A stretch of DNA of 64,000 bases, from assembly GCF_000383595.1 (NCBI RefSeq), contig NZ_KB911581.1, forward strand, positions 1,715,727 to 1,779,726. Direction: 5' to 3'. Made by a program: the position numbers and the translations under genes. Below the pieces are notes generated by a model. That model searched no databases. It had not been told where the DNA came from and saw only the letters and a list, made by a program, of their open reading frames with translations. Shown here piece after piece: positions 27,187-36,029 of this stretch. This DNA comes from Streptomyces bottropensis ATCC 25435. GTDB taxonomy: Bacteria; Actinomycetota; Actinomycetes; Streptomycetales; Streptomycetaceae. How positions within the stretch are numbered: position 1 is the first letter of the stretch; each line of letters begins with the position of its first letter.

Positions 27187-28404
27187 ATGTCCGCGACCAT
27201 TCCGCGGCCGTCGTACGCCTCGGTGCTCCGCATCCCGTACGCCCGCCGCGCCTTCGCCGCCGTGCTCGTCGGCCGGCTCTCCTACGGCATGGTGTCCATC
27301 GCCGTGCTGCTCGCCGTGACCCGGACGACCGGGTCGTACGCCGTCGCCGGCACGGTGATGGCCCTGTTCGGGGCCACCAGTGTCCTGCTGTCGCCCGCGC
27401 GGGCGGCGCTCGTCGACCGCTACGGCCCCCGCCGCGCGCTGCTGCCGATGGCCTCGTCGTACGCCGCGCTGCTCGGGGCGCTGGCCGTGGCGAGCTGGCG
27501 GCCGGGGGCGTCGGGGGCGGTGCTGGGGGCCGTCGCGGTGGCGGCGGGGGCCTGTACGCCGCCGCTCGGCCCGACGATGCGGACGGTGTGGAGCGAACTC
27601 GCCGCGGACCCGGGGCTGCTGCGGCGCGCGTACAGCCTCGACGGGGTCGCGGAGGAACTGCTGTTCGTGTCGGGGCCGCTGGTGGTGGGCGGGATCGTGC
27701 AGGTCGCCGCCCCGGCCGCCGCCGTGGCCGGGGCGGCGCTGCTGGTCGTGGCGGGAACGTGCGGGTTCGTGACCTCTCCGGCCGTGGCGCGTGTGCCGGG
27801 GCGTGCGCCCGCGCCGCAGGAGGGGGCCCGGAAACGGACGCCCCGGATGGTGACCGGGATCGTGCCGCCCGTCGTCGCGGCCGGCGGGGTCGGCCTGTCG
27901 CTCGGCGCACTCGACCTGCTGGTGCTGGCCTTCGCCGAGCACCACGGGCGCGGGGACACCGTCGTGGCCTGGATCTTCGCCGCGCTGTCCGCCGGAAGCG
28001 CGGTGGGCGGCCTGGCGTACGGCGCGATCGAGTGGCGCTCCGGCGCCCGCGTACGGTTGTCGCTGCTGACGGGAGGCCTCGGCCTCGCCCTCGCCGCCGC
28101 CGGGCTCGCCCCGAACCTCGCGGCACTCACCGGCGCCGTCGTCTGTGCCGGCCTCTTCGTCGCACCGGCCCTGACCACCGCGTACCTCGTCGCCGACGCC
28201 TCCGCCCCGTCCACCGCACGCACCCAGGCCGGTGCCTGGGTCAACACGGCCGTGAACGCCGGTATCTCGGCGGGCGCGGCCGCCTCGGGCCTGCTGGTGG
28301 CCCACTTCCCCCCGGCCCTCGGCTTCGCCCTCGCGGGCGGCGCGGCCCTGCTCGCGGCGAGCGCCGTCGGCCTCGGGCTCCGTACGGCGGGCGACGCCGG
28401 CTGA
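27187..28404 (+). CDS. Major facilitator superfamily transporter
   Basis: 405 residues from ATG 27187 with about 12 transmembrane helices. The A-like motif DRYGPRRALLP follows helix 2, and a cytoplasmic linker (RAPAPQEGARKRTPRM) separates the two halves. Family and topology suggest proton-driven efflux of a small molecule. It is preceded by an attenuator-like leader, a pattern seen upstream of translation-inhibitor resistance genes; the substrate is unknown. Confidence 0.9.
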   Translation: MSATIPRPSYASVLRIPYARRAFAAVLVGRLSYGMVSIAVLLAVTRTTGSYAVAGTVMALFGATSVLLSPARAALVDRYGPRRALLPMASSYAALLGALAVASWRPGASGAVLGAVAVAAGACTPPLGPTMRTVWSELAADPGLLRRAYSLDGVAEELLFVSGPLVVGGIVQVAAPAAAVAGAALLVVAGTCGFVTSPAVARVPGRAPAPQEGARKRTPRMVTGIVPPVVAAGGVGLSLGALDLLVLAFAEHHGRGDTVVAWIFAALSAGSAVGGLAYGAIEWRSGARVRLSLLTGGLGLALAAAGLAPNLAALTGAVVCAGLFVAPALTTAYLVADASAPSTARTQAGAWVNTAVNAGISAGAAASGLLVAHFPPALGFALAGGAALLAASAVGLGLRTAGDAG

Positions 28405-28411
28405 AACGGCG

Positions 28412-28448
28412 GTAGGGGCACCCGGTGCCATGCGCCGGGTGCCCCTAC
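28412..28448. terminator. Bidirectional terminator between the MFS and PepSY genes
   Basis: A perfect 14-bp stem (28412-28425 with 28435-28448) and 9-base loop lie in the gap between convergent genes. Confidence 0.9.
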
Positions 28449-28492
28449 CTGTGGGGGGAGAGTGAAGCCTGGTGGCCGAGGGGTGCGGGAGG

Positions 28493-29206
28493 TCAGTCCT
28501 CGGTGCGGTCGGCGGTGAGCTTGCCGGAGTCGAGGGCGACCCTCCAGTCGCTGCCGGTGCCGTCGGCGGCGGTGGTGTCGACCTCCCACGCCCGGTCCGT
28601 GCTCTCCTCGTCGAGGTCGACGGAGGTCACGGTGCCCTTCGCGGCGGCGGCCTCGGCGGCCTCCGCGGCGGTCACCTCGCTGCCCTTCAGCGCGGCGCGG
28701 ATCTGCCGGGTCTCGGCGGCGTCGTCACCGTCGTCGTCGCGGTCGGCGTGGGAGCCGAGGACCTTGCCGTTGCCGGGGTCGACCTGGACGCTGAACCACT
28801 TGCCGCCGTCGGTCAGCACGTCGACGTCCCACACCAGGGTCGTGCCCTCGTCGTCGAGGTCGGCGGAGACCGCCGTACCGGACCTGTGCTTCAGGGCCGT
28901 CGCGATCGCGTCGGCGGCCGTGACCTGGCCCGCCTTCGCCTCGGCGGCGTTCTCGGCCTTGTCCTCGGCGTCCTGGTCCGTGTCGCGGGCGGCCTTGTCC
29001 TCGGCCCTGTCCTCCGCCTTGTCCCGGGCCGAGTCGTCGCGGTCGTCCGGGTCGTTGACGTCGTCGCGGTCGTTGTCGTCGTTCGACACCGACACGGTCT
29101 TCTTCGCGGGCGCCTCGTCGTCACCCGCCACCGCGATGGCGGTCGCGGTGCCGCCGCCGATCAGCGCGACGGCCGTGAGGGTGGCGATGACGATGTTGCG
29201 CTTCAT
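28493..29206 (-). CDS. Secreted or membrane-tethered PepSY-domain protein
   Basis: 237 residues from ATG 29206 with a GGAGG ribosome site. One N-terminal helix (IVIATLTAVALIGGGTATAI) acts as signal or anchor. Next is an acidic, repetitive linker of about 55 residues (DDNDRDDVNDPDDRDD, KAEDRAEDKAA). Two PepSY domains follow (about 95-160 and 165-237), each with the WxVDV-type strand (TTLVWDVDVLTDGG; RAWEVDTTAADGTGSDW). PepSY domains are thought to inhibit proteases or sense the envelope. Divergent from a two-component system, which probably regulates it. Confidence 0.85.
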   Translation of the reverse strand: MKRNIVIATLTAVALIGGGTATAIAVAGDDEAPAKKTVSVSNDDNDRDDVNDPDDRDDSARDKAEDRAEDKAARDTDQDAEDKAENAAEAKAGQVTAADAIATALKHRSGTAVSADLDDEGTTLVWDVDVLTDGGKWFSVQVDPGNGKVLGSHADRDDDGDDAAETRQIRAALKGSEVTAAEAAEAAAAKGTVTSVDLDEESTDRAWEVDTTAADGTGSDWRVALDSGKLTADRTED

Positions 29207-29225
29207 GGGTTTCCTCCAGAATGCG

Positions 29226-29376
29226 ACTGGCTGCAACCAGTTACGGATGATCTCGCCGGTTGCAGGCGGCTTGTCGGCCTCGTCTGCTTGCGACGAGGAC
29301 CAATCTGGCGGACCGACGCTGAAGCGGACCTGAAGCCCCCTGAAGACCGCTTCAGGTTCGGTTTGCCAAGCTGAAG
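29226..29376. promoter_or_regulatory. Operator region with CTGAAG direct repeats and an inverted repeat
   Basis: CTGAAG occurs at 29319-29324, 29330-29335 and 29340-29345 (11- and 10-bp steps, one per helical turn). Its complement CTTCAG is at 29350-29355 and another CTGAAG at 29371-29376. Direct repeats at helical pitch are how OmpR-family regulators bind. ACTGG (29226-29230) and CCAGT (29237-29241) form an inverted repeat nearer the PepSY gene. Autoregulation by the downstream regulator is the likely meaning. Confidence 0.6.
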
Positions 29377-29378
29377 GC

Positions 29379-30047
29379 ATGCGCCTGTTGATCGTGGAAG
29401 ATGAGAAGCGGCTCGCGGTGTCGCTGGCCAAGGGGCTGACGGCCGAGGGGTACGCCGTGGACGTCGTCCACGACGGGGTCGAGGGCCTGCACCGGGCGAG
29501 CGAGGGGGCGTACGACCTCGTGATCCTCGACATCATGCTGCCCGGCATGAACGGCTACCGCGTGTGCGCCGCCCTGCGCGCCGCCGGACACGACGTGCCG
29601 ATCCTGATGCTCACCGCGAAGGACGGCGAGTACGACGAGGCGGAGGGCCTGGACACGGGCGCCGACGACTATCTGACCAAGCCGTTCTCCTACGTCGTCC
29701 TCGTCGCCCGGGTGAAGGCACTGCTGCGGCGGCGCAACGCCTCGGGCGGCGCCTCGCCCGTGCACGAGGTCGGCGAGCTGAAGCTCGACACCGCCGCCCG
29801 GCGCGTGTTCCTCACCGAGGAGGAGATCACCCTCACCACCAAGGAGTTCTCCGTCCTGGAGCAGCTCGTGCTGAGAGCCGGTGAGGTCGTCTCCAAGGCC
29901 GACATCCTGGAGCACGTCTGGGACTTCGCCTACGACGGCGACCCGAACATCGTCGAGGTCTACATCAGCACCCTGCGCCGCAAGCTCGGCCCCACGCTCA
30001 TCAAGACCGTGCGCGGGGCCGGTTACCGACTGGAGGCCCGCCCGTGA
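29379..30047 (+). CDS. OmpR/PhoB-family response regulator
   Basis: 222 residues, ATG 29379 (MRLLIVEDEKRLAVSLAKGL). Receiver domain with phospho-Asp in VILDIMLPGMNG, Thr in MLTAKDG and Lys in LTKPFSY. The winged-helix output domain (about 125-220) has LTTKEFSVLEQLVLRAGEVV and ends VRGAGYRLEARP. It overlaps the kinase gene by 4 bp. The repeats upstream suggest it controls itself and the divergent PepSY protein. Confidence 0.95.
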   Translation: MRLLIVEDEKRLAVSLAKGLTAEGYAVDVVHDGVEGLHRASEGAYDLVILDIMLPGMNGYRVCAALRAAGHDVPILMLTAKDGEYDEAEGLDTGADDYLTKPFSYVVLVARVKALLRRRNASGGASPVHEVGELKLDTAARRVFLTEEEITLTTKEFSVLEQLVLRAGEVVSKADILEHVWDFAYDGDPNIVEVYISTLRRKLGPTLIKTVRGAGYRLEARP

Positions 30048-31546
30048 GACGCCGCCTGGGTTCGGTGCGGGCCCGCGCCACCCTCGCCGCGACCGTCGTC
30101 GTCGCCGTCGCCCTGGTCGCGGCGGGCACCGCCGTCCTGCTCTCGCTGCGGTTCACCCTCGTCGACAAGGCGGACACCGAGGCCGACTCCGTGGCCCGCA
30201 ACGCCGCCTCGGCGCTGGCGAACGGGTTCGCCTACGACGAGCTGAGACTGCCGGACGGCGACGAGAACCCCGTCGAGGTCCTGGACCGCGCGGACAAGCC
30301 CGTCGCGGTCGGCGAGGACGTCGAGGGCATGAACGTGACCGCCGTCGCCTCGGACCGGCTGAACTCCGAGACCAACGACGACGTCGACGACCGGGCGGAG
30401 GGCGACCGGGACGCCGAGGACGACGGCACGCTCGGCGCCCGCGAGGTCGCCGACGAGAGCTGGTACGGCGAGGGCACCGCGACCGTCGAGGGGGTGACGG
30501 CGGACTACCGGTTCGCCGCCGTCGACGTGGTCACGCCCGCCGGCGTGCCGCTCACCGTCTACGCGGGCGCCCCGCTGTCCACCGAGGAGGACGCCGTCGG
30601 CACCACGCTGACGACGATGCTCATCGGCCTGCCGCTGCTGCTGCTCACCGTCGGCGGGGTGACGTACGCCGTCACCCGGCGGGCGCTGCGCCCCGTGGAG
30701 GGCATCCGGTCCGAGATGGCCGCCATCACCGCCTCCGAGGACCTCTCCCGACGTGTCCCCGAGCCGGACACGCACGACGAGATCGCGCGGCTGGCGCGGA
30801 CGACGAACGAGACGCTGGCCGCGCTGGAGACCTCGGTGAAGCGGCAGCGGGCGTTCGTCGCGGACGCCTCGCACGAGCTGCGCAGCCCGATCGCGTCCCT
30901 GCGCACCCAGCTCGAAGTGGGCGCGGCACACCCGGAGCTGCTGGATCTGGAGGGGGCGGTCGAGGACACCGTACGGCTGCAGAGCCTCGCCGCCGACCTG
31001 CTGCTGCTCGCCCGGCTGGACGCGGGGGAGAAGCCGCCGCCGGAGGCGCGGTTCGACCTGGCGGAGGTCGTACGGGAGGAGGTGGCGTCCCGGGAGGGCG
31101 TGACCTGGGACGGCGAGGAGTCCGTCGAACTGCGCGGCTCGCGCACCCAGATCTGCCGCGTTCTCGGCAACCTCCTGGACAACGCCCGCCGTCACGCCCA
31201 CGACCGGGTCGCCGTCACTCTGAGCACCACCCCGCAGTGGGCGATTCTCCAGGTCACGGACGACGGCGCGGGCGTCCCCGAGGCCGACCGTGAACGGGTC
31301 TTCGAACGCTTCGTCCGGCTGGACGAGTCCCGGGCCAGGGACGACGGCGGCGCGGGCCTCGGCCTGGCCATCGCCAGGGACATCGCGCTCCGCCACGCGG
31401 GCACCCTGACGATCGGGGACGCACCCGGCGGGGGAGCGCTGTTCGAACTCCGGCTGCCCCGGGAGAGCCAGGGGCGCGGGGCGGCGACACAGGCGGCTCC
31501 GCCCCGGGGGCGCGAGCGGCGACGGGGGACCCGCGGCCGAAGCTGA
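30044..31546 (+). CDS. Sensor histidine kinase partner of the OmpR-type regulator
   Basis: 500 residues from the GTG at 30044 (GTGA overlap). Transmembrane helix near residues 10-30; an acidic extracytoplasmic domain (about 40-180, rich in Asp and Glu, like the linker of the PepSY protein); a second helix near 188-210; a HAMP linker; HisKA with phospho-His in ADASHELRSPIASLR; and HATPase_c with NLLDNARRHAH and GAGLGLAIARDIA. The acidic sensor and PepSY partner suggest cation or envelope sensing, which is inference. Confidence 0.95.
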   Translation: MRRRLGSVRARATLAATVVVAVALVAAGTAVLLSLRFTLVDKADTEADSVARNAASALANGFAYDELRLPDGDENPVEVLDRADKPVAVGEDVEGMNVTAVASDRLNSETNDDVDDRAEGDRDAEDDGTLGAREVADESWYGEGTATVEGVTADYRFAAVDVVTPAGVPLTVYAGAPLSTEEDAVGTTLTTMLIGLPLLLLTVGGVTYAVTRRALRPVEGIRSEMAAITASEDLSRRVPEPDTHDEIARLARTTNETLAALETSVKRQRAFVADASHELRSPIASLRTQLEVGAAHPELLDLEGAVEDTVRLQSLAADLLLLARLDAGEKPPPEARFDLAEVVREEVASREGVTWDGEESVELRGSRTQICRVLGNLLDNARRHAHDRVAVTLSTTPQWAILQVTDDGAGVPEADRERVFERFVRLDESRARDDGGAGLGLAIARDIALRHAGTLTIGDAPGGGALFELRLPRESQGRGAATQAAPPRGRERRRGTRGRS

Positions 31547-31559
31547 GGCCGCGGTCCCC
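31525..31559. terminator. Terminator overlapping the end of the kinase gene
   Basis: A GC-rich stem pairs about 31525-31538 with 31547-31559, with one bulged C. The left arm lies within the last kinase codons. It faces the convergent MarR gene, so it can serve both directions. Confidence 0.65.
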
Positions 31560-31578
31560 GGTCGTCACCGAAGGAGGG

Positions 31579-32055
31579 TCACGGCCTGCCGCGATGGCTT
31601 CGGAGGTGATCCGCGATCGGTGTCAGCGACTTGTGCAGTTCCTCCAGCGACTCCTCCGGCAGCAGGTCGATGAAGTGCCGTCGTACCGAGGCGACATGGT
31701 GCGGCGCGACCCGCTGCATCGTCTCCAGACCGTGCTCCGTCAGCACGGCGAACAGTCCGCGCCGGTCGGACTCGCAGTTCTCCCGGCGCACCAGGTCCGC
31801 GTTCTCCATGCGGGTGACCTGGTGCGAGAGACGGCTCTTGGACTGGAGGGTGGCGGCGGCGAGGTCGCTCATCCGCATCCGGCGGCCCTCCGACTCGGAG
31901 AGGTTCACCAGGATCTCGTAGTCGTTCATCGTCAGGCCGAACGGCTGCAGGTCTCTTTCGAGCTGGTGGGTCAGCAGCCTGTTGACGTCCAGATGGGTGC
32001 GCCAGGCGCACTGCTCCGCATCGGTCAGCCAGCGTGTGGCCGTTTCGGTCTCCAT
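31579..32055 (-). CDS. absC: MarR-family regulator, AbsC-like
   Basis: 158 residues from ATG 32055 (METETATRWLTDAEQCAWRT). The winged helix-turn-helix is at about 55-110 (RMSDLAAATLQSKSRLSHQV, wing ENCESDRRGLFAVLTEHG). By size and by position next to a two-component pair it matches S. coelicolor AbsC (SCO5405 from memory), a pleiotropic, zinc-linked regulator of antibiotic production. Several Cys and His residues could bind metal. The orthology claim rests on context and recall, not on an alignment. Confidence 0.75.
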   Translation of the reverse strand: METETATRWLTDAEQCAWRTHLDVNRLLTHQLERDLQPFGLTMNDYEILVNLSESEGRRMRMSDLAAATLQSKSRLSHQVTRMENADLVRRENCESDRRGLFAVLTEHGLETMQRVAPHHVASVRRHFIDLLPEESLEELHKSLTPIADHLRSHRGRP

Positions 32056-32192
32056 GAATGAAGTCTACCTAAAATGTTGAAAGGCGAACTAGTGAGGGTG
32101 AGGTCGTTCCGGTCGTACGGACAGGTCAGGTCTTACGGGGGTGGAGCATGACAACGCGCACACGTTCGATGTCACACTCCGCAGACTACCGC

Positions 32193-32996
32193 TCACAGCC
32201 CGAAGCGACGCTGGAGGTCCCCCAGCTGTCCGGGAAGGCGCGGTGCCCCCGCCGGCTGTCCGTGCTGACCCGGTACCCCACCGCCACCGGGTACGCCGGG
32301 CTCGTGCGGAACCATGCCCGTGGCCTGCTCGGCCATGAGGGTCTCGGAGGACTGGAGCAGGACCGTGCCCGCCCCGACGAACTCGAACTGGTGCTCCTCC
32401 CCGGAGGCGCCGCCGAGGCCCGTCATCGCACGTAGACCGCCCATGAGGCCCGCCATGTAGCCGTGGTCGTAGTGGTGGCAGGGCGAGGGGCAGTCGGCCC
32501 ACCCGACCAGGGCCTGCGGATCCACCCGGATGGGGGGTTCCATGAACACCACCGGGCCGTTGGAGGCCGCCACGAACTTGCCCGTTCCGATGAGGGTCAG
32601 GAAGCCCGGAACGATCGACTGCTTGAGCGCGAGACTTGGCTGAAAAGCGAGGAGATTGCCCGAGCGAATGGTCAGGTTGCCGTCCTCCAAGTCATACGAA
32701 TTGACGTCGAAGGCCCGGTCGGCGAGGAGCATCTTGCCCGACCCCTCCGCCACGACCCAGTCGCTCGCGTGCAGAGGCGAATGGAACGACGTACGGACGA
32801 GACCGCCGAATCGGCCGTGCCCGATGCCGTTGAACTCCATCTGGCCGTAGTAGGCGATCATCTTGCCCTTCTGCAGGAACCACTGGCTCCCCTTGAGCTC
32901 CACGCAGAAGGTGTAGTTGTTGACGTTGTCGTCGGACGGCAGCGTCATCGGGTCGAAGACGGCCGGGCCGGCGACCGGGGCCCCGTACATGCTCAC
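32193..32996 (-). CDS. AIM24-family protein, third of three
   Basis: 267 residues from the GTG at 32996, overlapping the upstream paralogue by 4 bp. AIM24 (TRAP-like beta-sheet) fold; recognisable strands are SQWFLQKGKMIAYYGQMEF, WVVAEGSGKMLLAD and GNLLAFQPSLALK. It differs from its two paralogues by a longer C-terminal tail rich in Gly, Pro and Gln. The role is unknown in bacteria; the relatives form hollow multimers. Confidence 0.85.
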   Translation of the reverse strand: MSMYGAPVAGPAVFDPMTLPSDDNVNNYTFCVELKGSQWFLQKGKMIAYYGQMEFNGIGHGRFGGLVRTSFHSPLHASDWVVAEGSGKMLLADRAFDVNSYDLEDGNLTIRSGNLLAFQPSLALKQSIVPGFLTLIGTGKFVAASNGPVVFMEPPIRVDPQALVGWADCPSPCHHYDHGYMAGLMGGLRAMTGLGGASGEEHQFEFVGAGTVLLQSSETLMAEQATGMVPHEPGVPGGGGVPGQHGQPAGAPRLPGQLGDLQRRFGL

Positions 32997-33643
32997 AGCT
33001 TCTCCTCCGAGGCCTGGACGTACACCGCACCACTGCCGCTCAGCTCCAGCTGGAACGCCTCGCCGGAGCCCCGGCCCACCATGTCGCGCCAGCCGAGCGC
33101 GGTGGAGAGCTTGTTGCGTACGTCGCCGTGGTGCGCCACGTACGCCTGCGGGTCGACGTGGACCGGGCGCTGGGGGGTGATCGGCACCTCGATGACCCCG
33201 CCGTGCGCCATGACCGCGACCGCCCCGTGCCCCTTGAGGGTGGTGGTGAACAGGCCCTGGCCCGTCACCTGACCGCGCACCATGCCCATGACGCCGCCCT
33301 GGGAGCCCATGAACATCGTGCCCTGCTGGAGGGTGCCGTCGAAGGCCAGCAGACGGTCGGCCTCCACGTACAGGGTCTCGCCCGTCAGGCTGATCACCTG
33401 GATGTGGTGGCCGCCGTGCCCGAACAGCACCGTGCCGCTGCCCTCGACGGTCATCAGCGGGGTCGCCTCGCCCGCCACCCGGCGGCCGATCATCGAGGCG
33501 ATACCGCCCTGACCGCCCTGCACGTTCGGCGTGAAGGACACCTCGCCCTTGTAGGCGAGCATCGCGCCGCGCTGGCTGAACAGCCGCTGGCCCGGCATCA
33601 CGGTCGCCTCGATCATCTTCGAGTTGATCTCACGGAAGGCCAT
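32993..33643 (-). CDS. AIM24-family protein, second of three
   Basis: 216 residues from ATG 33643 (MAFREINSKMIEATVMPGQR). Same fold as its neighbours (RLFSQRGAMLAYKGEVSF, GLFTTTLKGHGAVAVMAHGG, PVHVDPQAYVAHHG). It begins 2 bp beyond the stop of the first paralogue and ends in the start of the third, so all three are one translationally coupled operon. Confidence 0.87.
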   Translation of the reverse strand: MAFREINSKMIEATVMPGQRLFSQRGAMLAYKGEVSFTPNVQGGQGGIASMIGRRVAGEATPLMTVEGSGTVLFGHGGHHIQVISLTGETLYVEADRLLAFDGTLQQGTMFMGSQGGVMGMVRGQVTGQGLFTTTLKGHGAVAVMAHGGVIEVPITPQRPVHVDPQAYVAHHGDVRNKLSTALGWRDMVGRGSGEAFQLELSGSGAVYVQASEEKL

Positions 33644-33644
33644 G

Positions 33645-34277
33645 TCACACGTCTCCCGCCACCGTGTTGCGCTCGCTGGGCTGGACGTAGACGAGTCCGT
33701 CGCCCTCGAAGCGGATCTGGAAGGCCTCGCCGCCGCCCTCGCCCATGAGCGTGCGGAACGTCACGCCGGACTGGAAGGACTGCTGGAGGTTGCCCTGGTG
33801 CGCGATGTACGCCCCCGGGTCGACCGTCAGCGGGTACTGGTGACTGACCCGCAGTACCACCGCCGGGCCGTCGGACATGATCGCCGCCTGGCCGTGGCCC
33901 TCTATGGTCGTCGTGAACAGGCCGTTGCCCTGCGAGGCGCCGCGCAGCCCCGTGAAGCTCGTGCCCGTCCGCAGCCCGGAGTCCGTCGCGAGCAGGTTGC
34001 TCGACTCCACGAACAGCTTGTCCCCCTGAAGATTCACCAGGTTGATCTCGGACGCCCGGTCCGCGAACCAACAGGTCCCCTGGCCGGTCACCTCCATCAA
34101 CGTCATCTGTTCACCCGTGAGGCGCCGCGTCACCATCCCGCGCAGACCCTCACCGCCGCCGCTCAGTTTCTTGAACGACATCTGACCGTCGTAGGCGACC
34201 ATCGAGCCGTTCTTCGCCTTCACGGCGTCCCCGGTCATGTCGACGGCCAGCACCTTGCTGCCTTGAAGTCGGAACAT
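33645..34277 (-). CDS. AIM24-family protein, first of three
   Basis: 210 residues from ATG 34277 ([20 protein letters not shown]). The AIM24 strands [40 protein letters not shown] and [15 protein letters not shown] parallel the second gene nearly position for position. Leads the three-gene operon; it is divergent from the DUF3817 gene. Function unknown. Confidence 0.87.
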   Translation of the reverse strand: MFRLQGSKVLAVDMTGDAVKAKNGSMVAYDGQMSFKKLSGGGEGLRGMVTRRLTGEQMTLMEVTGQGTCWFADRASEINLVNLQGDKLFVESSNLLATDSGLRTGTSFTGLRGASQGNGLFTTTIEGHGQAAIMSDGPAVVLRVSHQYPLTVDPGAYIAHQGNLQQSFQSGVTFRTLMGEGGGEAFQIRFEGDGLVYVQPSERNTVAGDV

Positions 34278-34475
34278 TGCCACGGGGTGACGGTAACCGG
34301 CCGAAGGCGGGACAGGACAGGTCCCAGAGGAGGATCTCGACCCTGAAGGGACCCCTGGGACATCCGAAGGTTGACGGATGCCAGAATGGACGTCGCTTGT
34401 GCTTCCTTTCACAAGGATCCCCGAGCGACGCGACGACTCCCCCGCCGACCCCGCCGACCTCACCGAAGGTGACCC

Positions 34476-34838
34476 GTGGACATACAGACCGCCTCCGCCC
34501 TCCGCCGCCTGCGCCTCGTCTCCGCCCCCGAGGCCGTCTCCTTCCTGCTGCTGCTCGTGTGCTCGGTGCTCAAGCGCACCACGGAGTTCAACGCGGTGCC
34601 GGTGATGGGCTGGGTCCACGCCGTCCTCTTCCTCCTGTACCTGCTCTTCTGGGCCGACGCCTGGAACCGCACCAAGTGGCCGCTGAAGACCGCCGCGCTC
34701 TACTTCGCCCTCTCCGTCCTGCCCACGGGTGGCTTCTTCGCCGACCGCAGGCTCCGCCGCGAGGCCGAGAGCGCGGTCGGCGTGGCGCTCGCGTCCCGCG
34801 CGCGCGGCGACGAGAGCGAAGGAGCCGTGAAAGCGTGA
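34476..34838 (+). CDS. DUF3817 small membrane protein
   Basis: 120 residues from GTG 34476, GAAGGTG upstream. Three transmembrane helices (about 15-33, 45-62, 72-90) with the family features [21 protein letters not shown] and [21 protein letters not shown] second DUF3817 gene lies at 38081-38422. Function unknown. It overlaps the thiamine-binding gene by 4 bp. Confidence 0.88.
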   Translation: MDIQTASALRRLRLVSAPEAVSFLLLLVCSVLKRTTEFNAVPVMGWVHAVLFLLYLLFWADAWNRTKWPLKTAALYFALSVLPTGGFFADRRLRREAESAVGVALASRARGDESEGAVKA

Positions 34839-35128
34839 TCGTCGCCTTCTCCGTGACCCCGCTGGGCGTCGGCGAGGATGTCGGTGAGTACGTCGCCGAG
34901 GCCGTCCGGGTCGTCCGTGACTCCGGTCTGCCGAACCGGACCGACGCCATGTTCACCTCGATCGAAGGTGAGTGGGACGAGGTGATGGACGTCGTGCGGC
35001 GCGCCGTCGCCGCCGTCGAGGAGCGCGCGCCCCGCGTCTCGCTCGTCCTCAAGGCCGACATCCGGCCCGGTGTGACGGACGGCCTCACGTCGAAGGTGGA
35101 GACGGTGGAGCGCCACCTGTCGGCGTAG
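34835..35128 (+). CDS. MTH1187-family (thiamine-binding) protein
   Basis: 97 residues from GTG 34835 with AAGGAG upstream, overlapping the previous gene (GTGA). The family start [20 protein letters not shown] and the core [19 protein letters not shown] are clear. Members bind thiamine or related pyrimidines in a ferredoxin-like dimer; the biological role is unsettled. A strong terminator follows. Confidence 0.9.
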   Translation: MIVAFSVTPLGVGEDVGEYVAEAVRVVRDSGLPNRTDAMFTSIEGEWDEVMDVVRRAVAAVEERAPRVSLVLKADIRPGVTDGLTSKVETVERHLSA

Positions 35129-35149
35129 CCGCCGTCCCGCTGCCGCGAG

Positions 35150-35177
35150 ACCCCGGTCCTTGTGGGCCGGGGTTTTT
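35150..35177 (+). terminator. Intrinsic terminator with U tract
   Basis: A 10-bp stem (35150-35159 with 35164-35173, one T-G pair) with loop TTGT is followed by TTTT (35174-35177). It ends the DUF3817/MTH1187 operon. Confidence 0.93.
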
Positions 35178-35190
35178 GCGCGCCCACTGA

Positions 35191-35250
35191 TTGAGCGATC
35201 GCTCAAAACCGTGTACGGTCCTGTGCCATCGGGGTTGAGCAGTCGCTCAA
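35191..35250. promoter_or_regulatory. Twin TetR-type operators before the SRPBCC operon
   Basis: TTGAGCGATCGCTCAA (35191-35206) is a perfect 16-bp palindrome. TTGAGCAGTCGCTCAA (35235-35250) is the same site with one changed pair at the centre. The sites lie 44 bp apart, start to start, and flank GTGTACGGTCCTGTG. The TetR gene at the end of the downstream operon is the obvious binder. Confidence 0.85.
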
Positions 35251-35277
35251 AAACGTCACCGACCTGGGGGAACGGGC

Positions 35278-36024
35278 ATGGGGCTCTATGTGGAGGTACG
35301 GATACGGGCCGATCTGGAGGAGCTGTGGGCACGCAGCCAGGACCCGGCCCGCCATCAGCGCTGGGACCTGCGCTTCACCGAGATCCGCTACCTCCCGCGC
35401 GCGGAGGGCGAGCCGCAGCACTTCCGGTACGCCACCCGCGTCCTGCCAGGCCTGGCGATCGCCGGGACCGGGATCTCGGCCGGCGAGCGGGAGCGGCCGG
35501 ACGGCACCCGGACCTCGGCACTGCGGTTCGCCTCCCCGCACGCCCTCTCCCTGATCGCCGAGGGCAGCGGCTACTGGCGTTACGTACCCGACGGCGACGG
35601 GGTCCGCTTCCTCACCGGCTACGACTACCGCCCCCGCTGGGGCCGCACCGGCGCCCTCGCCGACCGGCTGCTGTTCCGGCCGCTCATGGGCTGGGCCACC
35701 GCCTGGTCCTTCGACCGCCTGCGCCTCTGGCTGGAGCGGGACATCACCCCCGAGCGGGCCCTGCGCCACTGGCTCGCCGAGGCCGCCGTCCGCGCGCTGA
35801 CGATCGTGGCCGCCTGCGCGGGGCTTGCGTACGGGGCGCTGGTGGACCCGGCCGGACCCCTCGCCCCCCTGGCACTGTTCGCCACGCCGGTCCTTGCCGT
35901 GTCGGCGGTCCTGGCCGCCCTGATCGTGCCGCCGCTGCCCGGCACCCCGTCCGCCCGCCGCTGTCTGCGGACCCCGCCCCCGCGCGCGCGTGCGCCGCGT
36001 CTGCTCGCGACCCTGAAGGGATAG
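35278..36024 (+). CDS. SRPBCC-like protein with C-terminal membrane helices
   Basis: 248 residues, ATG 35278 (MGLYVEVRIRADLEELWARS). The first 155 residues read as a START/SRPBCC (polyketide-cyclase-like) lipid-binding domain: DPARHQRWDLRFTEIRYLPR, then GYDYRPRWGRTGALADRLLF with the usual C-terminal helix. Two hydrophobic helices follow (about 180-200 and 205-225). First gene of a three-gene operon with DUF4166 and TetR genes. It may handle a lipid-like ligand; no direct evidence. Confidence 0.8.
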   Translation: MGLYVEVRIRADLEELWARSQDPARHQRWDLRFTEIRYLPRAEGEPQHFRYATRVLPGLAIAGTGISAGERERPDGTRTSALRFASPHALSLIAEGSGYWRYVPDGDGVRFLTGYDYRPRWGRTGALADRLLFRPLMGWATAWSFDRLRLWLERDITPERALRHWLAEAAVRALTIVAACAGLAYGALVDPAGPLAPLALFATPVLAVSAVLAALIVPPLPGTPSARRCLRTPPPRARAPRLLATLKG

Positions 36025-36029
36025 CCGCC

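Noticed and set aside
34321..34361. GTCCCAG/CTGGGAC pair upstream of the DUF3817 gene
   Set aside because: Widely spaced 7-bp arms without loop or position support; listed as weak only.
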